6,232 bases of DNA from Clostridiales bacterium UBA2658 (GCA_002359425.1 DEMY01000114.1:2668-8899), one strand, 5' to 3'; shown: positions 1-6,109, counted from the stretch's first letter. Notes: a model not told the origin generated them from the letters alone. A program made the numbers and translations.

Positions 1-1017
1 TACGAGCCTATCAAATACACCGCCACGAAAAGCGGCGGCAAAACAGAAGAGATCAACCTACAGGAGCTTTTTAATTCTATCTACGCCGAGCCGAAGAATG
101 CGGAATACGACCCGTCAACAAAGGCGGCATCCGAGTCTGTCACGGGCCGAAGCTTTGACCTTGCAAACGCGAAAAAGCTCTGGGATGAGGCGCAGGATGG
201 CGAGCAGGTCAAGATTCCGCTCATTTTGACACAACCGGAGGTTACGACCGAAAAGCTCAATTCCATGCTGTTTGCGACCCTCCTGTCCCAAAAGAGCACC
301 TCGCTTTCCGGCAGCAGCGCCGCGCGCATCAATAACATCACGAAGGCTGCCGCATCCCTGAACGGCGTGATCCTGAACCCCGGCGAGGAGTTTTCCTACA
401 ATCAGGCCCTTGGCCAGCGCACCAAGGCCGCCGGTTATCAGTCGGCGGGCGCTTACTCCGGCGGGCAGGTCGTGCAGGAGGTCGGCGGCGGCATCTGCCA
501 GGTATCCTCGACGCTCTACTATTGCACGCTGATTGCGAACATGACCATCACTTCGCGCACGAACCACTATTTCGGCGTGAATTATCTCCCGGCAGGGCTT
601 GACGCGACCGTGAGCTGGCCGTCGCCGGACTTCAAATTTAAAAACAGCAGCGCTTACCCCATAAAGCTCGCGGCGGGCGTTGCAAACGGCAGCGTCACCG
701 TTCAAATCTACGGCTCGAATCCGGACGGCATATCCGTCAAGATGACGACCGAAAGCTTCAAAACATCGGACGGCTTCGGCGCGACCTCTTACCGCTGGGT
801 CTATGACGCTTCCGGCAACCTTATCAGCAAGACGAAGGAAGCCAGCAGCACCTATCACGACCATACCACAAACTCTGCGGCAACCCCGAAGCCGACGCAG
901 AAGCCCACCGCCGACCCGAAACCCTCGCCGGCGCCCCCCACGCCAACCGCGACGCCCGCTCCGGCAACGGAAACGCCAGCCGCTTCCACTGACGCGCCCG
1001 TGTCCACGGCAGCATAA
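1..1017 (+). CDS. VanW-family cell-surface protein, 5' end outside window
   Basis: The frame is open from base 1 to the TAA at 1015-1017, giving 338 visible residues; the true start lies upstream. Visible residues about 22-85 resemble the putative peptidoglycan-binding domain that often precedes VanW (IYAEPKNAEYD, then an alternating segment ending KIPLILTQPEV). Residues about 110-235 are a VanW domain: NPGEEFSYNQALG, the diagnostic GGGICQVSSTLY at 162-173, then HYFGVNYLPAGLDATVSW. The domain ends near SSTYHDH and is followed by a Pro/Thr/Ala/Lys-rich tail (about 294-338), probably disordered. No LPxTG sorting signal or C-terminal membrane helix is present, so any anchoring must come from the missing N-terminus. 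VanW proteins are named after an accessory gene in VanB-type vancomycin resistance clusters, but their biochemical role is unknown and most family members are not resistance genes. A cell-envelope location is inferred. metG follows 72 nt downstream on the same strand without a clear terminator, so read-through is possible. Confidence 0.93.
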   Translation, partial: YEPIKYTATKSGGKTEEINLQELFNSIYAEPKNAEYDPSTKAASESVTGRSFDLANAKKLWDEAQDGEQVKIPLILTQPEVTTEKLNSMLFATLLSQKSTSLSGSSAARINNITKAAASLNGVILNPGEEFSYNQALGQRTKAAGYQSAGAYSGGQVVQEVGGGICQVSSTLYYCTLIANMTITSRTNHYFGVNYLPAGLDATVSWPSPDFKFKNSSAYPIKLAAGVANGSVTVQIYGSNPDGISVKMTTESFKTSDGFGATSYRWVYDASGNLISKTKEASSTYHDHTTNSAATPKPTQKPTADPKPSPAPPTPTATPAPATETPAASTDAPVSTAA

Positions 1018-1028
1018 AAGCCCATAAG

Positions 1029-1063
1029 GTCCGGCACGCAGGGTGCCAAACGACGCGCCGGAC
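1029..1063 (+). promoter_or_regulatory. Competing hairpins in the metG leader
   Basis: GTCCGGC at 1029-1035 pairs perfectly with GCCGGAC at 1057-1063. A second hairpin, GGCAC at 1033-1037 with GTGCC at 1043-1047 and a 5-nt loop, shares bases 1033-1035, so only one can form at a time. No T-run follows, so this is not a standard terminator. The metG Shine-Dalgarno (1073-1080) starts 10 nt after the outer stem and stays exposed in both folds. The element is too short for a T-box or SAM riboswitch. It could be a processing or stability element or a chance structure. Confidence 0.4.
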
Positions 1064-1089
1064 GAACCATACAGAAGGAGAAAAAACCA

Positions 1090-3024
1090 ATGAGCAAAGG
1101 AACATTCTACATCACTACCCCGATCTACTATCCATCGGACAAGCTACACATCGGCCACGCTTACTGCACCGTCGCGACGGACACCATCGCCCGCTATAAG
1201 CGAATGTGCGGCTATGATGTTCTGTTCCTCACAGGTACCGACGAGCACGGCCAGAAGATCGAGGACAAGGCCCGCGCCAAGGGCGTGACCCCGAAGCAGT
1301 TCGTCGATGAGATCGTCGCCGGAAAGGGCGGCGTCCTCGACCTGTGGAAGCTCATGAACATCTCCTACGACCGATTCATCCGCACCACCGACGATTACCA
1401 CGTCGAGTCCATTCAGAAAATCTTCAAGCAGATGTACGACAAGGGCGACATCTACAAGGGCGCTTACAAGGGCAAATACTGCACCCCCTGCGAGAGCTTC
1501 TGGACCGAATCGCAGCTCGTGGACGGCAAGTGCCCGGACTGCGGCCGCGAGGTTCACGACGCGGAGGAGGAAGCCTATTTCTTTCGCCTTTCCAAGTATC
1601 AGGACCGCATCGAGCAGCTTTTGGAGACGCCGGGCTTTCTGGAACCGGCTTCCCGCGTGAACGAAATGCTCAATAACTTCGTAAAGCCCGGTCTCGAGGA
1701 TCTCTGCGTTTCGCGCACGAGCTTCACCTGGGGCATTCCGGTTTCGTTCGACTCGAAGCACGTCGTCTACGTTTGGGTGGACGCGCTTTCAAACTATATC
1801 ACGGCCCTCGGCTACGGCAACGAAAAGTATGACGACTATGACAAGTTCTGGCCTGCCGATGTGCACATGGTCGGCAAAGAGATCGTCCGTTTCCATTCCA
1901 TCATTTGGCCCGCGATGCTCATGAGTATGGAACTGCCGCTGCCGAAGAAAGTTTACGGCCACGGCTGGCTTCTTATTGACGGCGGAAAAATGAGCAAGAG
2001 CAAGGGAAACGTCGTTGATCCCGTCGTTCTTGTTGACCACTATGGAACGGATAGCCTGCGCTTTTTCCTGATGCGCGAATTCCCGCTTGGCTCGGACGGC
2101 GCTTTCACCAACGAAGCGCTCATCACCCGCATCAACGCGGACCTTGCCAACGACTTCGGAAACCTCGTTTCCCGCACGGTCGCGATGGTTGAAAAATACT
2201 TCGGCTTAACGCTTCCGGCGGACCGTCAGCCGGATGCCATGGACGATGCGCTTTTGAACATGGCGAAGGATCTGCGCGACAGCTACGAAAAGGACATGGA
2301 CGCTTTTCAGACGCAGCAGGCCGCCATCGAGGTGTTTAAGGTCGTCTCCCGCGCGAATAAATATATCGATGAGACCGCCCCGTGGGTGCTTGCGAAGGAC
2401 GAGACAAACCGTGCCCGGCTCGCAACGGTTATGTACAACCTTTTGGAGACCATCCGCATCACGGTGACGCTTCTCCAGCCCTTCATGCCTGAAACCTGTG
2501 AAAAGGCGTTTGCGCAAATCGGCGCGACGGCTGCGGACAGAACGTGGGACAACGCCTGCAAATTCGGCGTTCTCTCCCAGACTGTTACGGTCCAAAAGGG
2601 CGAAACGCTCTTTCCGCGTATCGACATGGAAAAGGAGCTGAAGGCATTGGACGAACTGAACCCGAAGGCGGCAGAAAAGGAAGCGGCGCCGGAATCCGCC
2701 CCCATCACAATCGACGATTTTGCAAAGGTCACCATGACTGTCTGCAAGGTGCTCGGCTGCGAAAACGTCAAAAAGTCCGACAAGCTCTTGCGGTTCAAGC
2801 TGGATGACGGTTCCGGTAAGGAGCGCACGATTCTCTCCGGCATTGCGAAATACTACAAGCCGGAGGAGCTGGTGGGCAAGACCATTGTTGCCTGCACGAA
2901 CCTTGCCCCCCGCAAAATGATGGGCGAAATGTCCGAGGGTATGATCCTTTCGGCTGAGAAAGACGGCAGCCTGAACCTCGTCATCCTGAACGACGCCATT
3001 CCGGCGGGCGCGACCTTCTGCTAA
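1090..3024 (+). CDS. metG: Methionyl-tRNA synthetase (EC 6.1.1.10)
   Basis: This cytoplasmic class I synthetase charges tRNA-Met, including the initiator, with methionine using ATP. The 644 residues carry every hallmark: HIGH at 20-23 within KLHIGHAYC; a zinc knuckle with Cys131, Cys134, Cys148 and Cys151 (CTPC and CPDC); the methionine-pocket region VYVWVDALSNY at about 226-236; KMSKS at 300-304 within GGKMSKSKGNVVDP; an alpha-helical anticodon-binding domain at about 345-500; and a C-terminal EMAPII/Trbp111-like tRNA-binding domain at about 543-644 (DFAKVTMTVCKVLGC, then NLAPRKMMGEMSEGMIL). A charged Ala/Glu/Lys linker at about 513-540 joins the last two. The length is typical for bacterial enzymes with the extra C-terminal domain, which aids dimerisation and tRNA affinity in relatives. 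The start is fixed by AGAAGGAG at 1073-1080, 9 nt before ATG, and by the fit of the N-terminus to the family. A strong terminator begins 7 nt after the stop. Confidence 0.98.
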   Translation: MSKGTFYITTPIYYPSDKLHIGHAYCTVATDTIARYKRMCGYDVLFLTGTDEHGQKIEDKARAKGVTPKQFVDEIVAGKGGVLDLWKLMNISYDRFIRTTDDYHVESIQKIFKQMYDKGDIYKGAYKGKYCTPCESFWTESQLVDGKCPDCGREVHDAEEEAYFFRLSKYQDRIEQLLETPGFLEPASRVNEMLNNFVKPGLEDLCVSRTSFTWGIPVSFDSKHVVYVWVDALSNYITALGYGNEKYDDYDKFWPADVHMVGKEIVRFHSIIWPAMLMSMELPLPKKVYGHGWLLIDGGKMSKSKGNVVDPVVLVDHYGTDSLRFFLMREFPLGSDGAFTNEALITRINADLANDFGNLVSRTVAMVEKYFGLTLPADRQPDAMDDALLNMAKDLRDSYEKDMDAFQTQQAAIEVFKVVSRANKYIDETAPWVLAKDETNRARLATVMYNLLETIRITVTLLQPFMPETCEKAFAQIGATAADRTWDNACKFGVLSQTVTVQKGETLFPRIDMEKELKALDELNPKAAEKEAAPESAPITIDDFAKVTMTVCKVLGCENVKKSDKLLRFKLDDGSGKERTILSGIAKYYKPEELVGKTIVACTNLAPRKMMGEMSEGMILSAEKDGSLNLVILNDAIPAGATFC

Positions 3025-3031
3025 AAGTAAA

Positions 3032-3065
3032 AAAACCGGGGTCACAGCGCTGTGGCCCCGGTTTT
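3032..3065. terminator. Bidirectional intrinsic terminator after metG
   Basis: Bases 3032-3048 pair with 3049-3065 around the palindrome CACAGCGCTGTG; the only imperfection is one G:U pair (3042/3055). The GC-rich core (CCGGGG with CCCCGG) is flanked by A-runs on the left and TTTT on the right. In plus-strand RNA it ends metG. In minus-strand RNA the 7-A run at 3029-3035 becomes a longer U-run, so it can also stop transcription arriving from the primase-helicase side. Confidence 0.92.
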
Positions 3066-3141
3066 AGCTTGTAAAAAATTCATTTTGTAGAGGCAAACTG
3101 TGTTCGTACCTGTGAGATGCAGGACGAGGGGCACAGCGTAT

Positions 3142-3184
3142 AAAAAAGCACGCGCACGGAGCATAATCCAGCGCGTGCTTTTTT
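3142..3184. terminator. Bidirectional intrinsic terminator after the primase-helicase gene
   Basis: A perfect 14-bp stem pairs 3142-3155 (AAAAAAGCACGCGC) with 3171-3184 (GCGCGTGCTTTTTT), with a 15-nt loop. It lies 14 nt beyond the stop codon of the minus-strand primase-helicase gene and presents a run of six U in that direction; it also ends in six U in the plus direction. The 76 nt between this and the metG terminator contain no convincing gene. Confidence 0.9.
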
Positions 3185-3198
3185 CTTATTTTTATATT

Positions 3199-5094
3199 TC
3201 AGACCTCTTTGAAATAGTTATAGGTCGGGTAATACTCAAACGCAATACGCCCGCCGGAGGCGCCGCCGCGGTTTTTGAGAACGATCAGCTCCATTTCTCG
3301 CGGAAAGGCGCGGTTCGCGGCGTCCGCGTCAAAGCCCGGCTCGCCTGCGCCACGCAGACGCAGGCCCAGAAGCACGTCGCCCGAATACTCGGCGGTGCCG
3401 CTTTCGCTGTAGGCCTCCTTCGTCGTGAAGACGTGGGCGTCGTCGCGGTCAAAGTCCGAAACGCCGATCACCGTCAGCCCGCAGCGGCGGCTGATGCGCT
3501 TTAGCTCCAGGACGGTGCGGTCCATGGCCTGCTTTTCGGTCGCGCTGCTACTGTACGGCGTCAGGATTTGGATATAGTCGATGATGACGACTGGCTTTCG
3601 GCCCGTAAAGCTCATATGCTTTTCAACGGTTTCGCGAATTTGTTCGGGACCGACGTTGCCGGTATCCTCGCTGATGTAAAGACGCTCGGCGCGGTTGTCG
3701 CGGTATTCGGCAACGGCGGCGTTTATGAGCTCACGCTCGAGACTGCTATAGCCGTCGTAGCGCGAGCGGGTCGTGATATCGCGCGTTGATTTGGCAAGGC
3801 CGACGCTCTGGCTGTCCTTGATCTCCGCTTCGGCAGTGAGGCGGCTGATGCTCTTTGCCATCAGCTCGTTCCGGGAAGCTTCGAGCGAGAAAATGAGAAC
3901 GTCCGTGCCTCTGGCGGCAATCTGGTCGGCAATCTGGCAGACGAAGGTTGTCTTTCCCGCGCCCGCACCCGCGCCGACGATATAGAGGCCCTCGTAAAGC
4001 CCCCCGTCCAGCACGGCATCGAGTTTTTGAAAGGAAGTGGAGATGAAGGGCGTCAGCGGACTTTGTGAAATGCTGTCCAGAAAGGCCTGAAAGGAACTCG
4101 CGGCGCAGGTTTGCATATAGGTTTCGATCTCCGCCTCGCGGGCCTCGTCCTCGATGCGCTCTACCCCGGCGATGCTCGCGGCAAAATTTTCGCGGTCCGC
4201 CGTCAGCGCTTCGTTTGCGTCCTTGTGCTCGCCGTAGGGGTTGAGCTTGTAGAACGCGAGCTTGAGCTTTTCAAGCCCCTCCGTCAGCTTTTCTGCGGCC
4301 TTTTCGCCTTCCTCGTCGTTGTCGAGCGCAACAATGAGCGGCTGAACCGGCATTTCAGTTTCAAGAAGCTTTAAAAGATGCCCGAAGTTTTCGACATTCC
4401 CGAGCGCGACGGCCTCGCCCCCGACGGTGACAACGCTCAGCGCGTCTATCTCGCCCTCGACGATGAAAATGGGTTTTTGCGCGGTACGCAGCGCGGCCTT
4501 GTTAAAAATCTGCGTCGCGCCCTGCTTGCGGTAGCGGTCGCGCGAAGGGCCGATGTTGCGTGCGGTATAGCTTGTCCGTCCGGTTGGGATGATGAGCGCG
4601 TGCCAGGTCTCGCGGCCGGTGTCGCGGCTGTAGTCCGGGTCGTAGCCCAGATTGAAGCGGTCGATGATTTCGCGGGAGAGACCGCGCTTCTGGGGATAGT
4701 TCGTTTCACCGATATGGCGGTGGGCCTCTTCCATGTAGGCGGCAACATCGCGCGAGGTGTCCCGCTGGCCAAAGGGGATGTTGCGCAAAATGGTCACGGC
4801 GTCCTCGACTGTTGAGGCGTCCGTCTGGACATGGAAAAGCTCGCAGGCCTTTAAAAATTCGTCCTCATACTCCGAAAGGCCGTAGTCGATGCCGATGAGG
4901 TCGAAAATGTCATAGTCCGCACCGCAGACGGGGCAACGGACGCGCATCCGCGCCCGGTCAAGCTTCATGCTGTAGTCCGGGTCCGCGTGATCGGGATTGA
5001 GACAGGTGAAGTGTCTCCTTGTGTTGATGCCCTTGGATGAAAGGTAGCTTTCTATCTGTCCGCGGATATAGATCTTCGCATGGTCTGTATTCAT
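3199..5094 (-). CDS. Fused primase-helicase: zinc finger, TOPRIM and DnaB-type motor (gp4/Twinkle-like)
   Basis: This is a 631-residue replication-type protein expected to translocate on single-stranded DNA with ATP and possibly prime synthesis. Domains in order: a CHC2-like zinc-binding segment (Cys31, His36, Cys54, Cys57); a primase-like middle region with RGLSREIIDRFNLGYDPD (138-154) and SYTARNI...RYRKQGATQIFN (175-198); TOPRIM with Glu213-Gly214 in IVEGEIDALS, Asp258/Asp260 in LDNDEEG, and KDANEAL (291-297); a charged helical linker (about 310-330); and a DnaB C-terminal RecA core. The core has Walker A GAGAGAGKTT (374-383), catalytic-type Glu405 in FSLEAS, Walker B VVIIDYIQ with Asp506, and KNR (607-609), which fits the C-terminal arginine-finger motif. 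The usual DnaB sensor LSQ is VSD here (Asp547). The ATG is supported by AAGGGAG at 5103-5109, 8 nt upstream. Such fusions are typical of phages and mobile elements, but none of their partner genes is visible. Whether it retains primase activity cannot be read from the sequence. Confidence 0.93.
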   Translation of the reverse strand: MNTDHAKIYIRGQIESYLSSKGINTRRHFTCLNPDHADPDYSMKLDRARMRVRCPVCGADYDIFDLIGIDYGLSEYEDEFLKACELFHVQTDASTVEDAVTILRNIPFGQRDTSRDVAAYMEEAHRHIGETNYPQKRGLSREIIDRFNLGYDPDYSRDTGRETWHALIIPTGRTSYTARNIGPSRDRYRKQGATQIFNKAALRTAQKPIFIVEGEIDALSVVTVGGEAVALGNVENFGHLLKLLETEMPVQPLIVALDNDEEGEKAAEKLTEGLEKLKLAFYKLNPYGEHKDANEALTADRENFAASIAGVERIEDEAREAEIETYMQTCAASSFQAFLDSISQSPLTPFISTSFQKLDAVLDGGLYEGLYIVGAGAGAGKTTFVCQIADQIAARGTDVLIFSLEASRNELMAKSISRLTAEAEIKDSQSVGLAKSTRDITTRSRYDGYSSLERELINAAVAEYRDNRAERLYISEDTGNVGPEQIRETVEKHMSFTGRKPVVIIDYIQILTPYSSSATEKQAMDRTVLELKRISRRCGLTVIGVSDFDRDDAHVFTTKEAYSESGTAEYSGDVLLGLRLRGAGEPGFDADAANRAFPREMELIVLKNRGGASGGRIAFEYYPTYNYFKEV

Positions 5095-5097
5095 CGC

Positions 5098-5130
5098 GCG
5101 CTCTCCCTTGCGGAGCGCTGTGCGCTCCGC
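5098..5130 (-). promoter_or_regulatory. Leader hairpin abutting the primase-helicase Shine-Dalgarno
   Basis: In minus-strand RNA a perfect 9-bp stem (GCGGAGCGC, 5130-5122, with GCGCTCCGC, 5118-5110) closes a 3-nt loop. Its last base touches the AAGGGAG Shine-Dalgarno at 5109-5103. The right arm has a second possible partner: GCGCTC (5118-5113) can pair with GAGCGC (5103-5098), placing most of the Shine-Dalgarno in a 9-nt loop and pairing the bases just before the start codon. The two folds exclude each other. The upstream 9-bp fold should be more stable and leaves the site free. Regulation by this switch is an inference. Confidence 0.5.
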
Positions 5131-5147
5131 CTCAATTCTTTAGCTCA

Positions 5148-5176
5148 AAAATAGCATAAACAGCCGGATTATTCAA
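5148..5176 (-). promoter_or_regulatory. Candidate promoter of the primase-helicase gene
   Basis: On the minus strand, a -35-like TTGAAT (5176-5171) is separated by 17 bp from TATTTT (5153-5148), which carries the extended -10 element TGC directly upstream (5156-5154). Each hexamer matches the housekeeping consensus at four of six positions. The predicted start, near 5141, puts the leader hairpin within about 11 nt of the RNA 5' end. The terminator of the preceding gene just upstream makes a separate promoter necessary. Confidence 0.5.
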
Positions 5177-5243
5177 GAGCTGCCTTCGTTTTTGCCGAAA
5201 TATTTGCAGCAATTGCAACATTTTGAACGCTTTGTATAGAAAA

Positions 5244-5274
5244 GCGCCCGGACCGTAAAACGGGTCCCGGGCGC
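5244..5274 (-). terminator. Intrinsic terminator of the YhhN-family gene
   Basis: GCGCCCGG (5244-5251) pairs with CCGGGCGC (5267-5274). Pairing continues for about three more base pairs (5252-5254 with 5263-5265) past a one-base bulge at 5266. It begins 10 nt after the stop codon at 5285 and is followed in minus-strand RNA by UUUUCU. It separates this transcript from the primase-helicase promoter. Confidence 0.8.
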
Positions 5275-5284
5275 GGACAGTTTT

Positions 5285-5941
5285 TTATCTGATGAAGCCG
5301 AAGGTGATCAGGCTCTGCGCGAGCAGATAGGTGACCATGATGGCAACACGCGAAAACGGCGTGGGGCGGAATTTGAAGTTCTGAAAGGCAAGCATTGTGT
5401 CCGACGCGACAAACAGCAGCGATCCCACAAACGGGAACCAGCTGTGGCCGGAAACGGCGAACAGCAGAGCGGCGTAGCTCATAACGAGAATGACGGCCAT
5501 GTAAACCGAAACGCCCGGTTTGTCCTTCGCCTCAAGGCTCGGAAAGAGCTTTTTTGCAATCCAGACAAGCAGTAGGATATATAAAACAATGGGCAAAATG
5601 AACCAGAGCGGCGCGATTGCCGTTATGTCCATACGGCTGATAAACAGCAGGATATAGAAGATGTGTCCCACAAGGAAAGCGAGAAGCCCGCAGGTAAAAA
5701 GCTTATCGGAGGTCCCGAGCAGGAACGTGTCCCCCAGAAAGCCGCAGGCAAGCCCAATGATCAGGTATAGTGCAAAGCTGTCGCTTCCGCGCATGGCGAG
5801 CCAGTAAGAGAGCGCCAGCAGCGGCATGAGAAGCGGCTTCGTGAAGCGGTTAATCTTTACGCTATCCTTGTGCAGGCCGACGATGTTGATAACGCCCAGC
5901 ACCACAAAGACGATGAAGGCAATACCCGCCCAGCTAAACAT
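5285..5941 (-). CDS. YhhN/TMEM86-family membrane protein (lysoplasmalogenase-like)
   Basis: This 218-residue, very hydrophobic protein has about eight predicted membrane helices (roughly 5-22, 35-50, 57-76, 83-102, 108-129, 147-164, 167-187 and 197-216) and few soluble segments. Family-typical signatures are Lys35-Pro36 in RFTKPLLMP, Gly70-Asp71 in GFLGDTFLL, GLLAFLVGH at 85-93, SLLFVASDTMLAF at 174-186 and the late YLLAQSLI at 205-212. Characterised members, mammalian TMEM86B and a Legionella YhhN, hydrolyse the vinyl-ether bond of lysoplasmalogens; many anaerobic Clostridia make plasmalogens, so a role in ether-lipid turnover is plausible, though the substrate is unproven here. Length is normal for the family. 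The ATG is supported by AAAGGGG (5956-5950), 8 nt upstream. The gene has its own promoter and terminator, so it is probably monocistronic. Confidence 0.9.
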   Translation of the reverse strand: MFSWAGIAFIVFVVLGVINIVGLHKDSVKINRFTKPLLMPLLALSYWLAMRGSDSFALYLIIGLACGFLGDTFLLGTSDKLFTCGLLAFLVGHIFYILLFISRMDITAIAPLWFILPIVLYILLLVWIAKKLFPSLEAKDKPGVSVYMAVILVMSYAALLFAVSGHSWFPFVGSLLFVASDTMLAFQNFKFRPTPFSRVAIMVTYLLAQSLITFGFIR

Positions 5942-5974
5942 ATGATAATCCCCTTTTCAAGCATTTTCTCCGCG

Positions 5975-5992
5975 CGGACGGTATGCCGTCCG
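5975..5992 (-). promoter_or_regulatory. 5' leader hairpin of the YhhN-family gene
   Basis: A perfect 7-bp stem (CGGACGG at 5975-5981 with CCGTCCG at 5986-5992) closes a 4-nt loop between the predicted promoter and the Shine-Dalgarno. It would begin within a few bases of the predicted RNA 5' end. No U-run follows it in the minus direction, so it is not a terminator. A role in shielding the 5' end of the mRNA is possible but inferred. Confidence 0.45.
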
Positions 5993-6001
5993 GCACAGAG
6001 C

Positions 6002-6030
6002 ATTATACATGACAAAGTCCGAAACGGCAA
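6002..6030 (-). promoter_or_regulatory. Promoter of the YhhN-family gene
   Basis: On the minus strand TTGCCG (6030-6025) is followed after 17 bp by a perfect TATAAT (6007-6002). The -35 matches TTGACA at four of six positions. The predicted start is near 5995, about 55 nt before the ATG. It lies downstream of the terminator of the previous gene, as expected for an independent housekeeping sigma-factor promoter. Confidence 0.7.
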
Positions 6031-6065
6031 TCGCTTTTGTAAGGAATTTCAGTTTTACAGATAAA

Positions 6066-6098
6066 AAGCTGCCGGACAAAAGCGCTGTCCGGCAGCTT
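6066..6098 (-). terminator. Intrinsic terminator of the right-edge membrane-protein gene
   Basis: A perfect 13-bp stem (AAGCTGCCGGACA, 6066-6078, with TGTCCGGCAGCTT, 6086-6098) closes a 7-nt loop. It starts 11 nt after the stop codon at 6110 and runs into UUUUUAU in minus-strand RNA. There is no comparable U-run in the plus direction. Confidence 0.9.
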
Positions 6099-6109
6099 GC
6101 GGGTGTGGT

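Noticed and set aside
226..228. TTG at 226 as the start of the VanW protein.
   Set aside because: The frame is open to base 1, and the upstream residues match the domain that normally precedes VanW. The protein clearly begins outside the window.
1..1017. Vancomycin resistance determinant suggested by the VanW name.
   Set aside because: VanW-domain proteins are widespread in Firmicutes without resistance, and no vanH, vanA/B, vanX or regulatory genes are visible.
1018..1089. T-box or SAM riboswitch upstream of metG, prompted by a weak similarity of GCAGGGTGCC to the T-box core.
   Set aside because: The gap is only 72 nt, with no specifier stem, no match to the conserved T-box sequence and no terminator.
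2206..3045. Long open frame of 279 codons on the strand opposite metG, and similar ones opposite the VanW gene (115-864, minus) and opposite the primase-helicase (plus strand).
   Set aside because: They lie wholly opposite genes with unmistakable motifs, have Arg/Ala/Val-rich low-information translations, and lack a convincing ribosome-binding site. They follow from GC-rich third codon positions.
3066..3141. Small RNA or small gene between the two terminators.
   Set aside because: I found no promoter with acceptable hexamers and spacing, and no open frame with a ribosome-binding site.
3025..5284. Attachment-site direct repeats flanking the primase-helicase gene.
   Set aside because: I saw no matching repeat of useful length in the two flanks, no tRNA gene and no integrase, so an integrated-element boundary cannot be supported.
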